Part shown: one piece after another, positions 27,108 to 35,799 of the stretch
Position numbering within the stretch: position 1 is the first letter of the stretch
Layout: each line of letters begins with the position of its first letter
NCBI RefSeq assembly: GCF_001043005.1
Contig: NZ_JYKZ01000004.1
Span: forward strand, 186,001 to 250,000
Length of the DNA stretch: 64,000 nucleotides
Direction: 5' to 3'
Origin: Pseudomonas psychrophila
GTDB taxonomy: Bacteria > Pseudomonadota > Gammaproteobacteria > Pseudomonadales > Pseudomonadaceae
Program-made: the position numbers and the translations under genes
The notes under the pieces: model-generated
What the model was told of the DNA's origin: nothing
Seen by the model: the letters and a program-made list of their open reading frames with translations, nothing else
The model's database searches: none

Positions 27108-29399
27108 ATGAGAAAAATGTGTTTGCTGGGCATCGTCATCAGCCTGGCCAGTCACACCGCGTGGGCTCAAACCCCGGCGGCCCCGCTCCCTCCCAAAGAC
27201 GAGTTCGTCGCCCAACTGCTGAAACAAATGACCGTCGATGAAAAAATCGGCCAACTGCGCCTGATCAGCATCGGCCCGGAAATGACCCGCGAGATGATCC
27301 GCAAGGAAATCGCCGCAGGCCACATCGGTGGCACATTCAACTCCATCAGCCGCGACGAAAACCGCCCTATGCAAGACGCCGCCATGCGCAGCCGTCTTAA
27401 GATCCCGATGTTTTTTGCGTACGACGTGATCCATGGCCATCGCACCATTTTCCCGATCAGCCTGGCTCTGGCCTCCAGCTGGGACATGGATGCCATCGGC
27501 CTCAGCGGTCGCGTGGCCGCCAAGGAAGCCAGCGCCGACAGTATCGACCTGACGTTCGCGCCCATGGTGGACATCGCTCGTGACCCGCGCTGGGGCCGTA
27601 CCTCAGAGGGTTTTGGTGAAGATACCTATCTGGTCTCGCGCATCGCCAAGGTAATGGTCCACGCCTATCAGGGCGCGTCACCGGCCCTGCCCGGCAACAT
27701 CATGGCCAGCGTCAAACACTTCGCCCTGTATGGCGCAGTGGAAGGGGGGCGTGACTACAACACTGTGGATATGAGCCCTACACGCATGTTCCAGGACTAT
27801 CTGCCGCCCTATCACGCGGCGATTGAAGCTGGCGCAGGCAGCGTCATGGTGGCCCTGAACTCGATCAATGGCATACCGGCCACCTCGAACATGTGGCTGA
27901 TGCAGGACTTGCTGCGCAAGGACTGGGGCTTTAAAGGCGTCGCCGTCAGTGACCACGGCGCGATCATCGAGCTGATCAAGCACGGCGTGGCCAAGGACAG
28001 CCGGGAGGCCGCCAAACTGGCGATCAAGGCCGGCATCGACATGAGCATGAACGACAAGGCCTACGGCGAAGAGCTGCCTGGCCTGCTCAAGTCCGGCGAA
28101 GTGCCGCAAAGCGATCTGGATAACGCGGTGCGTGAAGTGCTGGGCGCCAAATATGACATGGGCCTGTTTGCCGACCCGTACCTGCGTATTGGCAAGGCTG
28201 AAGATGATCCGGTCGACACCAAGGCCGACAGCCGCCTGCATCGCAGCGAGGCCCGTGAAGTGGCGCGCAAGAGCCTGGTGCTGCTGAAAAACCAGTCTGA
28301 AACCCTGCCGCTGAATAAGCAGGCGCGCATCGCTCTGGTCGGCCCGCTGGCCAAGGCTCCCATCGATATTTTGGGCAGTTGGGCGGCAGCCGGTCTGCCG
28401 GCACAAGCTGTAACCGTCTACGACGGCATGCGCAATGCACTCGGCAAGCAAGGCAACTTGATCTACGCCCGTGGCGCCAACATCACTGACGACCAGAAAA
28501 TCGTCGATTACCTCAACTTCCTCAACTTCGATGCGCCCGAAGTGGTCAATGACCCGCGTCCGGCACAGGTGATGATTGACGAGGCGGTCAAGGCGGCGCA
28601 GCAGTCGGATGTGGTGGTCGCCGTGGTGGGCGAATCGCGGGGCATGTCCCACGAATCATCAAGCCGCACCAACCTCGACATTCCTGCCAGCCAGCGCGCC
28701 CTGATTACAGCGCTCAAGGCTACGGGCAAGCCGTTGGTGCTGGTGTTGATGAACGGCCGGCCGCTGTCGATCGACGTGCAACAGCAACAGGCAGACGCAG
28801 TGCTGGAAACATGGTTCAGCGGCACTGAAGGTGGCAATGCGATTGCTGACGTACTGTTCGGCGATTACAACCCGTCTGGCAAATTGCCGATCACCTTCCC
28901 ACGCTCTGTTGGCCAGATCCCGACTTACTACAGCCATCTGAGCATTGGCCGGCCGTTCACGCCGGGCAAACCGGGCAACTACACCTCGCAGTATTTCGAT
29001 GAGTCCAACAGCCCGTTGTACCCGTTTGGTTATGGCCTGAGCTACACCGACTTCAGCGTGTCGGATGTCAGCCTGTCGAGCAAAACCTTGAAGCCGGGTG
29101 CCACCCTGACGGCCAGTGTGACCGTCAAAAACACCGGCAAGCGTGCTGGCGAAACAGTGGTTCAGCTGTACATCCAGGACGTCACAGCGTCCATGAGCCG
29201 TCCGGTCAAGGAGCTGAAAAACTTCCAGAAGATCATGCTCCAGCCCGACGAGGAAAAGATCGTGCAGTTCAACATCGACGAGGACGCCCTGAAGTTCTAC
29301 AACACACAATTGAAGTACGCCGCAGAACCGGGTGAATTCAACGTGCAGATCGGCCTCGACTCGCAAAACGTCCAGCAAAACAGCTTCCAATTGCTGTAA
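27108..29399 (+). CDS. bglX: Periplasmic beta-glucosidase, GH3 (BglX)
   Basis: A 763-residue exported glycoside hydrolase that releases glucose from beta-linked oligosaccharides in the periplasm. Signal peptide cleaved near AWA-Q (residue 20). The GH3 TIM barrel contains KHFALYGAVEGGRDYN and the nucleophile aspartate D282 in VAVSDHGAI; the alpha/beta sandwich follows from about 390 (LVLLKNQ) and a fibronectin-III-like C-terminal domain from about 670 (RAGETVVQLYIQD). Full length compared with E. coli BglX (765). It stands alone, upstream of the nrdA leader. Confidence 0.96.
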   Translation: MRKMCLLGIVISLASHTAWAQTPAAPLPPKDEFVAQLLKQMTVDEKIGQLRLISIGPEMTREMIRKEIAAGHIGGTFNSISRDENRPMQDAAMRSRLKIPMFFAYDVIHGHRTIFPISLALASSWDMDAIGLSGRVAAKEASADSIDLTFAPMVDIARDPRWGRTSEGFGEDTYLVSRIAKVMVHAYQGASPALPGNIMASVKHFALYGAVEGGRDYNTVDMSPTRMFQDYLPPYHAAIEAGAGSVMVALNSINGIPATSNMWLMQDLLRKDWGFKGVAVSDHGAIIELIKHGVAKDSREAAKLAIKAGIDMSMNDKAYGEELPGLLKSGEVPQSDLDNAVREVLGAKYDMGLFADPYLRIGKAEDDPVDTKADSRLHRSEAREVARKSLVLLKNQSETLPLNKQARIALVGPLAKAPIDILGSWAAAGLPAQAVTVYDGMRNALGKQGNLIYARGANITDDQKIVDYLNFLNFDAPEVVNDPRPAQVMIDEAVKAAQQSDVVVAVVGESRGMSHESSSRTNLDIPASQRALITALKATGKPLVLVLMNGRPLSIDVQQQQADAVLETWFSGTEGGNAIADVLFGDYNPSGKLPITFPRSVGQIPTYYSHLSIGRPFTPGKPGNYTSQYFDESNSPLYPFGYGLSYTDFSVSDVSLSSKTLKPGATLTASVTVKNTGKRAGETVVQLYIQDVTASMSRPVKELKNFQKIMLQPDEEKIVQFNIDEDALKFYNTQLKYAAEPGEFNVQIGLDSQNVQQNSFQLL

Positions 29400-29412
29400 T
29401 TTCGCTCAATGA

Positions 29413-29440
29413 CCGGGAAGGTCTGCCCTGACCTTCCCGG
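29413..29440. terminator. Hairpin after bglX
   Basis: CCGGGAAGGT / ACCTTCCCGG, a perfect 10-bp stem 13 bases after the bglX stop. The downstream tract TGCTTCTTCG is only moderately T-rich. Confidence 0.75.
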
Positions 29441-30092
29441 TGCTTCTTCGCAGCAATATCCCCTTGACCTTTCCTATCTTTGCACCCGCCTGAAAATGCG
29501 TTCGGACAGCGCTGTTTTTTATGGTAGGGTTCGCGCCCTCAAAATTCAGCACGCACAGTTTAATCCGGTAAAAATTGGTGACAAACGGTCTGATGCAGAG
29601 CCTGTGGGGCCTACGCCGTTTTTTATACTTTCATACACAAATCGAGCATGGATTCAAGCCAAGATCCTACGTTGCAGAGACTCGGCAAAACGCATATCTT
29701 GTATCTATCCAGCCAAAAAACCCCATATGTAGGGTTTTAAGCAAAAAGACCAAGCACAACTCAGACGAGAATTTCAAGCCCTTTTCTCGCGCCTGCCTGG
29801 TGAACCAAACACGATTTTAAAGACCAAACCGCTCATGCGGATGGCAACCGCTTTCCAACGTAAATGTCGGAAAGCGGCCCGGGTGTTGCAGTAAAAATAC
29901 TGTCATCCAACAGGAATACGGTTTCACGCGGTCTGCGTGAATCAAGACTTCGGCACGGAAGCGGCTTAACCCCCCTTCTGTACGTCCCGAAGTTGTTATG
30001 CCCGGCTCATCACCGGTTGTAGTGCTTCAGGACGTAACGGTGGGCACCCAAAAGGCGCCCAAACAAACATAGAGAATGTGGAGACACCCCCC
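29441..30092 (+). promoter_or_regulatory. Long nrdA upstream/leader region
   Basis: About 650 bases without a gene. It holds the NrdR-box pair (29690-29735) and then several potential RNA hairpins: 29848-29877 (CCGCTTTCC / GGAAAGCGG), 29923-29941 (TTCACGC / GCGTGAA) and a GGGC...GCCC element near 30036-30060, ending in a GGAG ribosome-binding site. The 350 bases between the NrdR boxes and the nrdA start suggest a long structured 5' leader. Short frames here (for example 29409-29732) have no protein-like features. Confidence 0.55.
29690..29735. promoter_or_regulatory. Tandem NrdR-box-like sites
   Basis: Two 16-base sites, ACGCATATCTTGTATC (29690-29705) and ACCCCATATGTAGGGT (29720-29735), start 30 bases apart, close to three helical turns. 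They match the loose pattern ACACNATATNTNGTGT of NrdR, the repressor of ribonucleotide reductase operons. The second site extends to an AAAACCC...GGGTTTT palindrome. The assignment is by pattern and position upstream of nrdA. Confidence 0.6.
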
Positions 30093-32966
30093 ATGCAAAC
30101 CGATACAACTCGCGAGAACTCGCAGGGTTCTGATTCAAATCTGGATCTATCTGCGACCGCGCCAGGCCAACTGCGCGTGATCAAACGTAACGGGGCTGTG
30201 GTTCCTTACACCGATGACAAGATCACCGTTGCCATCACCAAGGCGTTTCTCGCAGTTGAGGGCGGCAACGCTGCCGCCTCGTCCCGCATTCACGACACTG
30301 TTGCGCGCCTGACCGAACAGGTCACTGCAACCTTCAAGCGTCGCATGCCATCGGGTGGCACCATCCACATCGAAGAAATCCAGGACCAGGTTGAACTGGC
30401 CCTGATGCGCGCCGGCGAGCAAAAAGTGGCTCGCGACTATGTGATCTACCGTGACGCACGCTCCAAGGAACGCGCCATCCGCGCTCCTGCCCAAGACGCG
30501 GTGCAAGCTCACCCGTCAATTCGCATCACCCTCGCTGACGGCACGTTCGCGCCGCTGGACATGGGCCGCCTGAACACCATCGTCACCGAAGCCTGCGAAG
30601 GCCTGGAAGAAGTTGACGGCGACCTGATCCAGCGCGAAACCCTGAAAAACCTCTACGACGGCGTAGCGCTGAGCGACGTCAACACCGCCCTGGTGATGAC
30701 CGCCCGCACCCTGGTAGAGCGTGAGCCCAACTACTCGTTCGTGACCGCTCGCCTGTTGATGGACACCCTGCGTGCCGAAGGCCTGAGCTTCCTGAAAGTC
30801 GCTGACAGCGCCACCCACCACGAGATGGCTGACCTGTACGCCAAGGCCCTGCCGGCCTATATCGCCAAGGGTATCGAGTTCGATTTGCTGAACCCGGTTC
30901 TGGCCACCTTCGACCTGGAAAAACTGGGCAAGGCGATCAACCACGAGCGCGATCAGCAGTTCACCTACCTGGGCCTGCAAACCCTGTACGACCGCTACTT
31001 CATCCACCACGATGGCGTGCGTTTCGAACTGCCGCAGATCTTCTTCATGCGCGTGGCCATGGGCCTGGCGATCGAAGAGAAGCAAAAAGAAGACCGCGCC
31101 ATCGAGTTCTACAACTTGCTGTCGTCCTTCGACTACATGTCGTCGACCCCTACCCTGTTCAACGCCGGTACTCAGCGTCCGCAGCTGTCCAGCTGCTACC
31201 TGACCACCGTGCCGGATGACCTGTCGGGCATTTACCACGCGATCCACGACAACGCCATGTTGTCCAAATTCGCCGGTGGCCTGGGCAACGACTGGACGCC
31301 AGTACGTGCACTGGGTTCGTGGATCAAGGGCACCAACGGCAAATCCCAGGGCGTGGTTCCGTTCCTCAAGGTCGTGAACGACACCGCTGTGGCCGTTAAC
31401 CAGGGTGGCAAGCGCAAAGGCGCTGTGTGCGCTTACCTGGAAACCTGGCACATGGACATCGAAGAGTTCATCGAGCTGCGCAAGAACACCGGTGATGACC
31501 GTCGTCGTACCCACGACATGAACACCGCCAACTGGATCCCTGACCTGTTCATGAAGCGCGTCTTCGATGACGGCCCGTGGACCCTGTTCTCGCCATCCGA
31601 AGTACCGGACCTGCACGACCTGACCGGCAAGGCCTTCGAAGAGCGTTACGAGTACTACGAAGCACTGTCCCAGTACCCGGGCAAGATCAAGCTGTTCAAG
31701 ACCATTCAGGCAAAAGACCTGTGGCGCAAAATGCTGTCCATGCTGTTTGAAACCGGCCACCCATGGCTGACGTTCAAAGACCCGTGCAACCTGCGCAGCC
31801 CGCAGCAGCACGTGGGCGTGGTCCACAGCTCGAACCTGTGCACCGAGATCACCTTGAACACCAACAAGGACGAAATCGCTGTTTGCAACCTGGGCTCGAT
31901 CAACCTGCCGAACCACATCGTCAACGGCAAACTGGACACCGACAAGCTCAAGCGCACCATCGACGTAGCCGTTCGCATGCTCGATAACGTGATCGACATC
32001 AACTACTACTCGGTGCCGCAAGCACGCAACTCGAACTTCAAGCACCGCCCAGTGGGTCTGGGGATCATGGGCTTCCAGGACGCTCTGTACCTGCAGCACA
32101 TTCCGTACGCCTCCCAGGCTGCCGTTGAGTTTGCCGACAAGTCGATGGAAGCGGTCAGCTACTACGCGATCCAGGCTTCTTGCGACCTGGCAGACGAGCG
32201 CGGCGCTTACGAGACGTTCCCGGGTTCCCTGTGGTCCAAAGGCATCCTGCCGCTGGATTCGCAACAGATCCTGATCGAGCAGCGCGGCCAGAAGTACATC
32301 GACGTTGACCTGAACGAATCCCTGGACTGGGCACCGGTTCGTGCCCGCGTACAAAAAGGCATTCGTAACTCCAACATCATGGCCATCGCACCGACCGCGA
32401 CCATCGCCAACATCACTGGCGTATCGCAGTCGATCGAACCGACCTACCAGAACCTCTACGTGAAATCGAACCTCTCGGGCGAATTCACCGTGATCAACCC
32501 GTACCTGGTTCGCGACCTCAAGGCGCGCGATCTGTGGGACTCGGTCATGATCAACGACCTGAAGTACTACGACGGTTCCGTGCAGCAGATCGAACGTATC
32601 CCGCAAGAGCTCAAAGAGCTGTATGCCACCGCGTTTGAAGTCGACACCAAGTGGATCGTTGACGCCGCCAGCCGCCGTCAGAAGTGGATCGACCAGGCTC
32701 AGTCGCTGAACCTGTACATCGCTGGCGCTTCGGGCAAGAAGCTGGACGTGACCTACCGCATGGCCTGGTACCGTGGTCTGAAAACCACTTACTACCTCCG
32801 TGCCCTGGCCGCGACCAGCACCGAGAAATCCACCGTCAACACGGGCAAGCTCAACGCCGTGTCGAACGGCAACAACAGCGAAGACGTCGTCGCAGCCCCT
32901 GCCGGTCCAGCACCGGTACCAAAGGCTTGCGCGATTGACGAGCCGGATTGCGAAGCTTGCCAATAA
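30093..32966 (+). CDS. nrdA: Class Ia ribonucleotide reductase, alpha subunit
   Basis: It reduces ribonucleoside diphosphates to deoxyribonucleotides, together with the radical-bearing subunit NrdB. The 957-residue chain starts with an ATP-cone allosteric domain (about 28-120, VIKRNGAVVPYTDDKI); a second cone-like stretch follows (SIRITLADGTFAPLDMGRL). The catalytic barrel has SSCYLTTVPDD, NLCTEITLNT (active-site loop with NxCxE) and the C-terminal redox pair CEACQ at the very end. The ATG at 30093 is chosen because GGAG lies nine bases upstream. nrdB does not follow: the island begins 13 bases after the stop. Confidence 0.97.
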   Translation: MQTDTTRENSQGSDSNLDLSATAPGQLRVIKRNGAVVPYTDDKITVAITKAFLAVEGGNAAASSRIHDTVARLTEQVTATFKRRMPSGGTIHIEEIQDQVELALMRAGEQKVARDYVIYRDARSKERAIRAPAQDAVQAHPSIRITLADGTFAPLDMGRLNTIVTEACEGLEEVDGDLIQRETLKNLYDGVALSDVNTALVMTARTLVEREPNYSFVTARLLMDTLRAEGLSFLKVADSATHHEMADLYAKALPAYIAKGIEFDLLNPVLATFDLEKLGKAINHERDQQFTYLGLQTLYDRYFIHHDGVRFELPQIFFMRVAMGLAIEEKQKEDRAIEFYNLLSSFDYMSSTPTLFNAGTQRPQLSSCYLTTVPDDLSGIYHAIHDNAMLSKFAGGLGNDWTPVRALGSWIKGTNGKSQGVVPFLKVVNDTAVAVNQGGKRKGAVCAYLETWHMDIEEFIELRKNTGDDRRRTHDMNTANWIPDLFMKRVFDDGPWTLFSPSEVPDLHDLTGKAFEERYEYYEALSQYPGKIKLFKTIQAKDLWRKMLSMLFETGHPWLTFKDPCNLRSPQQHVGVVHSSNLCTEITLNTNKDEIAVCNLGSINLPNHIVNGKLDTDKLKRTIDVAVRMLDNVIDINYYSVPQARNSNFKHRPVGLGIMGFQDALYLQHIPYASQAAVEFADKSMEAVSYYAIQASCDLADERGAYETFPGSLWSKGILPLDSQQILIEQRGQKYIDVDLNESLDWAPVRARVQKGIRNSNIMAIAPTATIANITGVSQSIEPTYQNLYVKSNLSGEFTVINPYLVRDLKARDLWDSVMINDLKYYDGSVQQIERIPQELKELYATAFEVDTKWIVDAASRRQKWIDQAQSLNLYIAGASGKKLDVTYRMAWYRGLKTTYYLRALAATSTEKSTVNTGKLNAVSNGNNSEDVVAAPAGPAPVPKACAIDEPDCEACQ

Positions 32967-32979
32967 CCTGTATGCACTC

Positions 32980-33111
32980 TAAAGCGTATACTTTATAAAA
33001 GACAACAACCTCTAACCCCTTTAAAAACAAGGGGTTGGAGGATTTACTTATCGTATACCCCTCCCTATACTCGCCGCCCTAACTAGCTTATAGGCCGGAA
33101 GCGTATACTTT
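32980..33111. repeat. Left-end GTATAC repeat array (att-like)
   Basis: GTATAC-centred sites: TAAAGCGTATACTTT (32980-32994), TCGTATACCC (33051-33060) and AAGCGTATACTTT (33099-33111), with a further CCTATACTCG near 33063. Core positions are 32986, 33053 and 33103. The innermost copy overlaps the TTG start of the first recombinase. These are likely binding and crossover sites of the recombinases. Confidence 0.7.
33009..33041. terminator. Strong hairpin between nrdA and first recombinase
   Basis: CCTCTAACCCCTT / AAGGGGTTGGAGG, a 13-base stem with one wobble pair and a 7-base loop, then ATTTACTT. It could end nrdA transcription or insulate the element from it. It lies inside the left repeat array, so it may belong to the island. 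Confidence 0.55.
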
Positions 33112-34339
33112 GGTCAACTATTCCATAAGATCTTTTACAGCATCAGACGACCTGCCTATGGTTGTGCTCGTAGATCATGAAGGACGTCCTCCCTTCCTCC
33201 CCAATATCTATGCAACCCTCCGATACCGAGACGTGGGCTTTGCCGCAACGACCACTGAAAAGGTGCTCCGTTCATTGGGCATGGCATATCTGTGGGCGAT
33301 CTCCCGAAAAATCGATCTTGACCAGGCTTTACGATCAGAAACTTTTCTCTCGATTGAGCAATGTGAAGATCTGGCGTTCTTCCTTCGCATGGATCGAGGC
33401 GCCCAAGATCAACTGGTGGCAGAGTCTCTGGAAATTCGAACTCGAAAGATCGTGCGACTGGAACAGGTACGCAGTGGCGGTGCCCCGAACGTGCCCAGAA
33501 CATTGATTTCAGCAGTGGAAGGTGGATACCGGATCCGGACAGTAGCGAACTTTCTGGAATTCAATCATGAGCGTATCAACCCAAAGGCATCCGAGAAGCC
33601 ACGGAAAGACCTCTCCAAATCACGAGAGAGGGCCATTGCCGCGTTGCGAGCTCAAGAACCAAGGGCAACACCGTCCGATGAAGGAGATGCTCCTGAGGGT
33701 CTATCTGAAGAGGTAATGGACGCATTGGATGCTGCATTCGAGCCAGGATCCGAGACCAATCCTTTTCAATCGGACTTTCATCAGTATCGTAATCATCTGA
33801 TGTACCGGATTTTCACGGAGACGGCGATCCGGCGAAGCGAGCTTCGTTACATTCGAGTGGAGGACATAAACCACGCAACCCGCCGAGTCGGCATTCGGGT
33901 GTCGAAAACCATAGCAAGAACCCTGCCTTTATCCGAACAGACTGCAGACGACTTCCACCAATTCGTCATGAAGCACTGGAGCAACATCCCAGTCACGGGC
34001 AGAAAGCATGGTTATTTGTTCACAACGAAAACGGGCGACCACTTATCCCTAGAGGCAATAAACCTCGTTTTCAGGGAGCTACGTCGCAAGAGTTATTTGC
34101 CGGCCAGCATAGCTCCGCACTCAATGCGACGGACATGGAATGACCGCTTAAGCCGAGCAATTGACGCTTTGCCTCCAGAAGAACGAATGAAGCCCGAGAA
34201 AGAAAAGCAAATGCGAAACAGACTTAACGGCTGGTCGAAAAATTCATCGATGGAAGAGCGCTATGCCCGTCGGCACATTCGTGAAAAGGCAGACAAGATT
34301 GCGGAAGAACTGGCCAATAGCTTGCGAGATAAAAAATGA
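33110..34339 (+). CDS. Tyrosine recombinase/integrase 1 of the trio
   Basis: A 409-residue tyrosine site-specific recombinase. The C-terminal catalytic domain shows the first arginine in TETAIRRSELRYIRVED, a beta-strand lysine in VSKTIAR, H-x-x-R in APHSMRRTW, and the nucleophile tyrosine in SMEERYARRHI. The N-terminal 180 residues include a SAM-like arm-binding region. The reading frame has no ATG before residue 17; the TTG at 33110 with a GGAAG site is preferred because the N-terminus VNYSIRSF is typical of this recombinase group. An ATG at 33158 is the alternative. It overlaps the next gene by four bases. Confidence 0.87.
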   Translation: MVNYSIRSFTASDDLPMVVLVDHEGRPPFLPNIYATLRYRDVGFAATTTEKVLRSLGMAYLWAISRKIDLDQALRSETFLSIEQCEDLAFFLRMDRGAQDQLVAESLEIRTRKIVRLEQVRSGGAPNVPRTLISAVEGGYRIRTVANFLEFNHERINPKASEKPRKDLSKSRERAIAALRAQEPRATPSDEGDAPEGLSEEVMDALDAAFEPGSETNPFQSDFHQYRNHLMYRIFTETAIRRSELRYIRVEDINHATRRVGIRVSKTIARTLPLSEQTADDFHQFVMKHWSNIPVTGRKHGYLFTTKTGDHLSLEAINLVFRELRRKSYLPASIAPHSMRRTWNDRLSRAIDALPPEERMKPEKEKQMRNRLNGWSKNSSMEERYARRHIREKADKIAEELANSLRDKK

Positions 34340-35799
34340 TCAGCACCAAAGATCATACTTTATTGAGCCAGGCCTGCTCATTAACCTACCGAACGGCCAG
34401 AAGAGTTGTATTGCTTGATGGTCGGATTGTGGAAGCCGAACTCGGTGTAAATCTACCTCTGATTGACAGGGATGGTATTTCTACGCCAATTAGATTTGGT
34501 TTATTTGACAAAAAAAACCCCTTTCATCAAAGCGTTTTTTCTTGCCTAGCGACTACTCTTTCTACGCATAGTCTTCGTTATAACTCCACCGTATGCCATG
34601 CCACAGAGAAGTGGCTGCGCCTACCTACTATGGTGGGCAAAGATCTAATAGGTATTCCGGAAATCAACGCTCTCTCCGAAATCCAGGCAAGCTACAGGCC
34701 TTTTATCATCCCGCTTCTTCGTCGGATTAAGGACTCAAACACTTCCGTACTTAGTGATGAAGCTTGTGACTTTTTGGAGAACAGTCATAGCTGGGAAGAA
34801 AAATCCCAGGGCGCGTATTACGGCCTCATCACCAATGACCCTGAGAAAGGAGCCCTTACGGAAGAAGAGTTGCACAATGCCAATTCGGTGTTGAACAACG
34901 CGTTCGCTCTAGGCCTCATCAGCCAAGATACATACACACTCTGTTGGTTCTTCATTGGTACAGGCGTTCGCCCAGTTCAAGCCCGGCGAATGAGGAAGCG
35001 TGACGTAGTAGTGCATGACCGCCAAGGTTTCGACGTTACCTTGAGGATCCCACTGGCAAAGGGTGAGAAGACAGTAGCAGATGAGTATTGGCTTCGGCGT
35101 GCCCCAACAGTTCTCGCAGAAACTTTGATAAGTTACCTCGACACGCCTGCAATGCGCGATGCCAAAGATCACGATCACTTGTTTTTAGGCCAGTCATCGA
35201 GAGAACTCAGCAGAAAGGTAGTTGAGACATTTTCAGCCCTCGATACATATTCAGACAGGCTGGGCGCGAAAATCCCAATCACCCCATATCGCTTCAGATA
35301 CACACTCGCCACCAGGGCTCTGGCCCAAGGGGCTTCGGATTACGAAGTGGCGCGACTGCTTACCCACCGGAGCACCTCCTGCATCCAATATTATCGGGCA
35401 TCCATGCCAGAGCTCCAGAAGCCCATCCGTGAGGCGCTGGGCAAAGAAATGGGCTACTTCGCTCGGGCATTTCAAGGCAAGCCTATTTCTGGGCTGCACG
35501 AAGCCACTAGGGCTGGGGATCCTGACGCCGTTATCACGGACTTCATGAGGCTCATGGGGATGCCTGTTGGCGCTTGCGGAACCCGTGCTGAATGCCACCA
35601 GAACGCTCCGGTCGCCTGCCTAGCTGGGTGCGCCCATTTCGAGCCATTGCTGAGCGCGCCCTGGGAGACGTTGATGGCTTTTCTGGTAGCAGATCAAGAG
35701 ATCGAAACGGAGCTAAGAATCCGTCAGATCAATCACAGTGCAATGTCTGCTATTCAACAGATCATCACGATCCGCGACACATCAGAAGAAGCATTTTAA
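34336..35799 (+). CDS. Tyrosine recombinase 2 of the trio, with C-terminal Cys cluster
   Basis: A 487-residue recombinase of a different subfamily. Catalytic elements: GTGVRPVQARRM (first Arg), TPYRFRYTLATR, where the usual first histidine is replaced by tyrosine, and LLTHRSTSCIQYYR with the nucleophile. A C-terminal cluster C-x5-C-x7-C-x3-C (CGTRAECHQNAPVACLAGC) may bind zinc. It begins in the ATGA overlap with gene 1 and its TAA directly abuts the next ATG. It resembles the GmtY-type or TnpA/TnpB-type partners in recombinase trios; which named family it belongs to is not settled by eye. Confidence 0.88.
   Translation: MISTKDHTLLSQACSLTYRTARRVVLLDGRIVEAELGVNLPLIDRDGISTPIRFGLFDKKNPFHQSVFSCLATTLSTHSLRYNSTVCHATEKWLRLPTMVGKDLIGIPEINALSEIQASYRPFIIPLLRRIKDSNTSVLSDEACDFLENSHSWEEKSQGAYYGLITNDPEKGALTEEELHNANSVLNNAFALGLISQDTYTLCWFFIGTGVRPVQARRMRKRDVVVHDRQGFDVTLRIPLAKGEKTVADEYWLRRAPTVLAETLISYLDTPAMRDAKDHDHLFLGQSSRELSRKVVETFSALDTYSDRLGAKIPITPYRFRYTLATRALAQGASDYEVARLLTHRSTSCIQYYRASMPELQKPIREALGKEMGYFARAFQGKPISGLHEATRAGDPDAVITDFMRLMGMPVGACGTRAECHQNAPVACLAGCAHFEPLLSAPWETLMAFLVADQEIETELRIRQINHSAMSAIQQIITIRDTSEEAF

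Noticed and set aside
30516..32963. An 815-codon open frame antisense to nrdA
   Set aside because: It is the mirror frame of a high-GC, strongly codon-biased gene; the protein has no domain and nrdA itself is certain.
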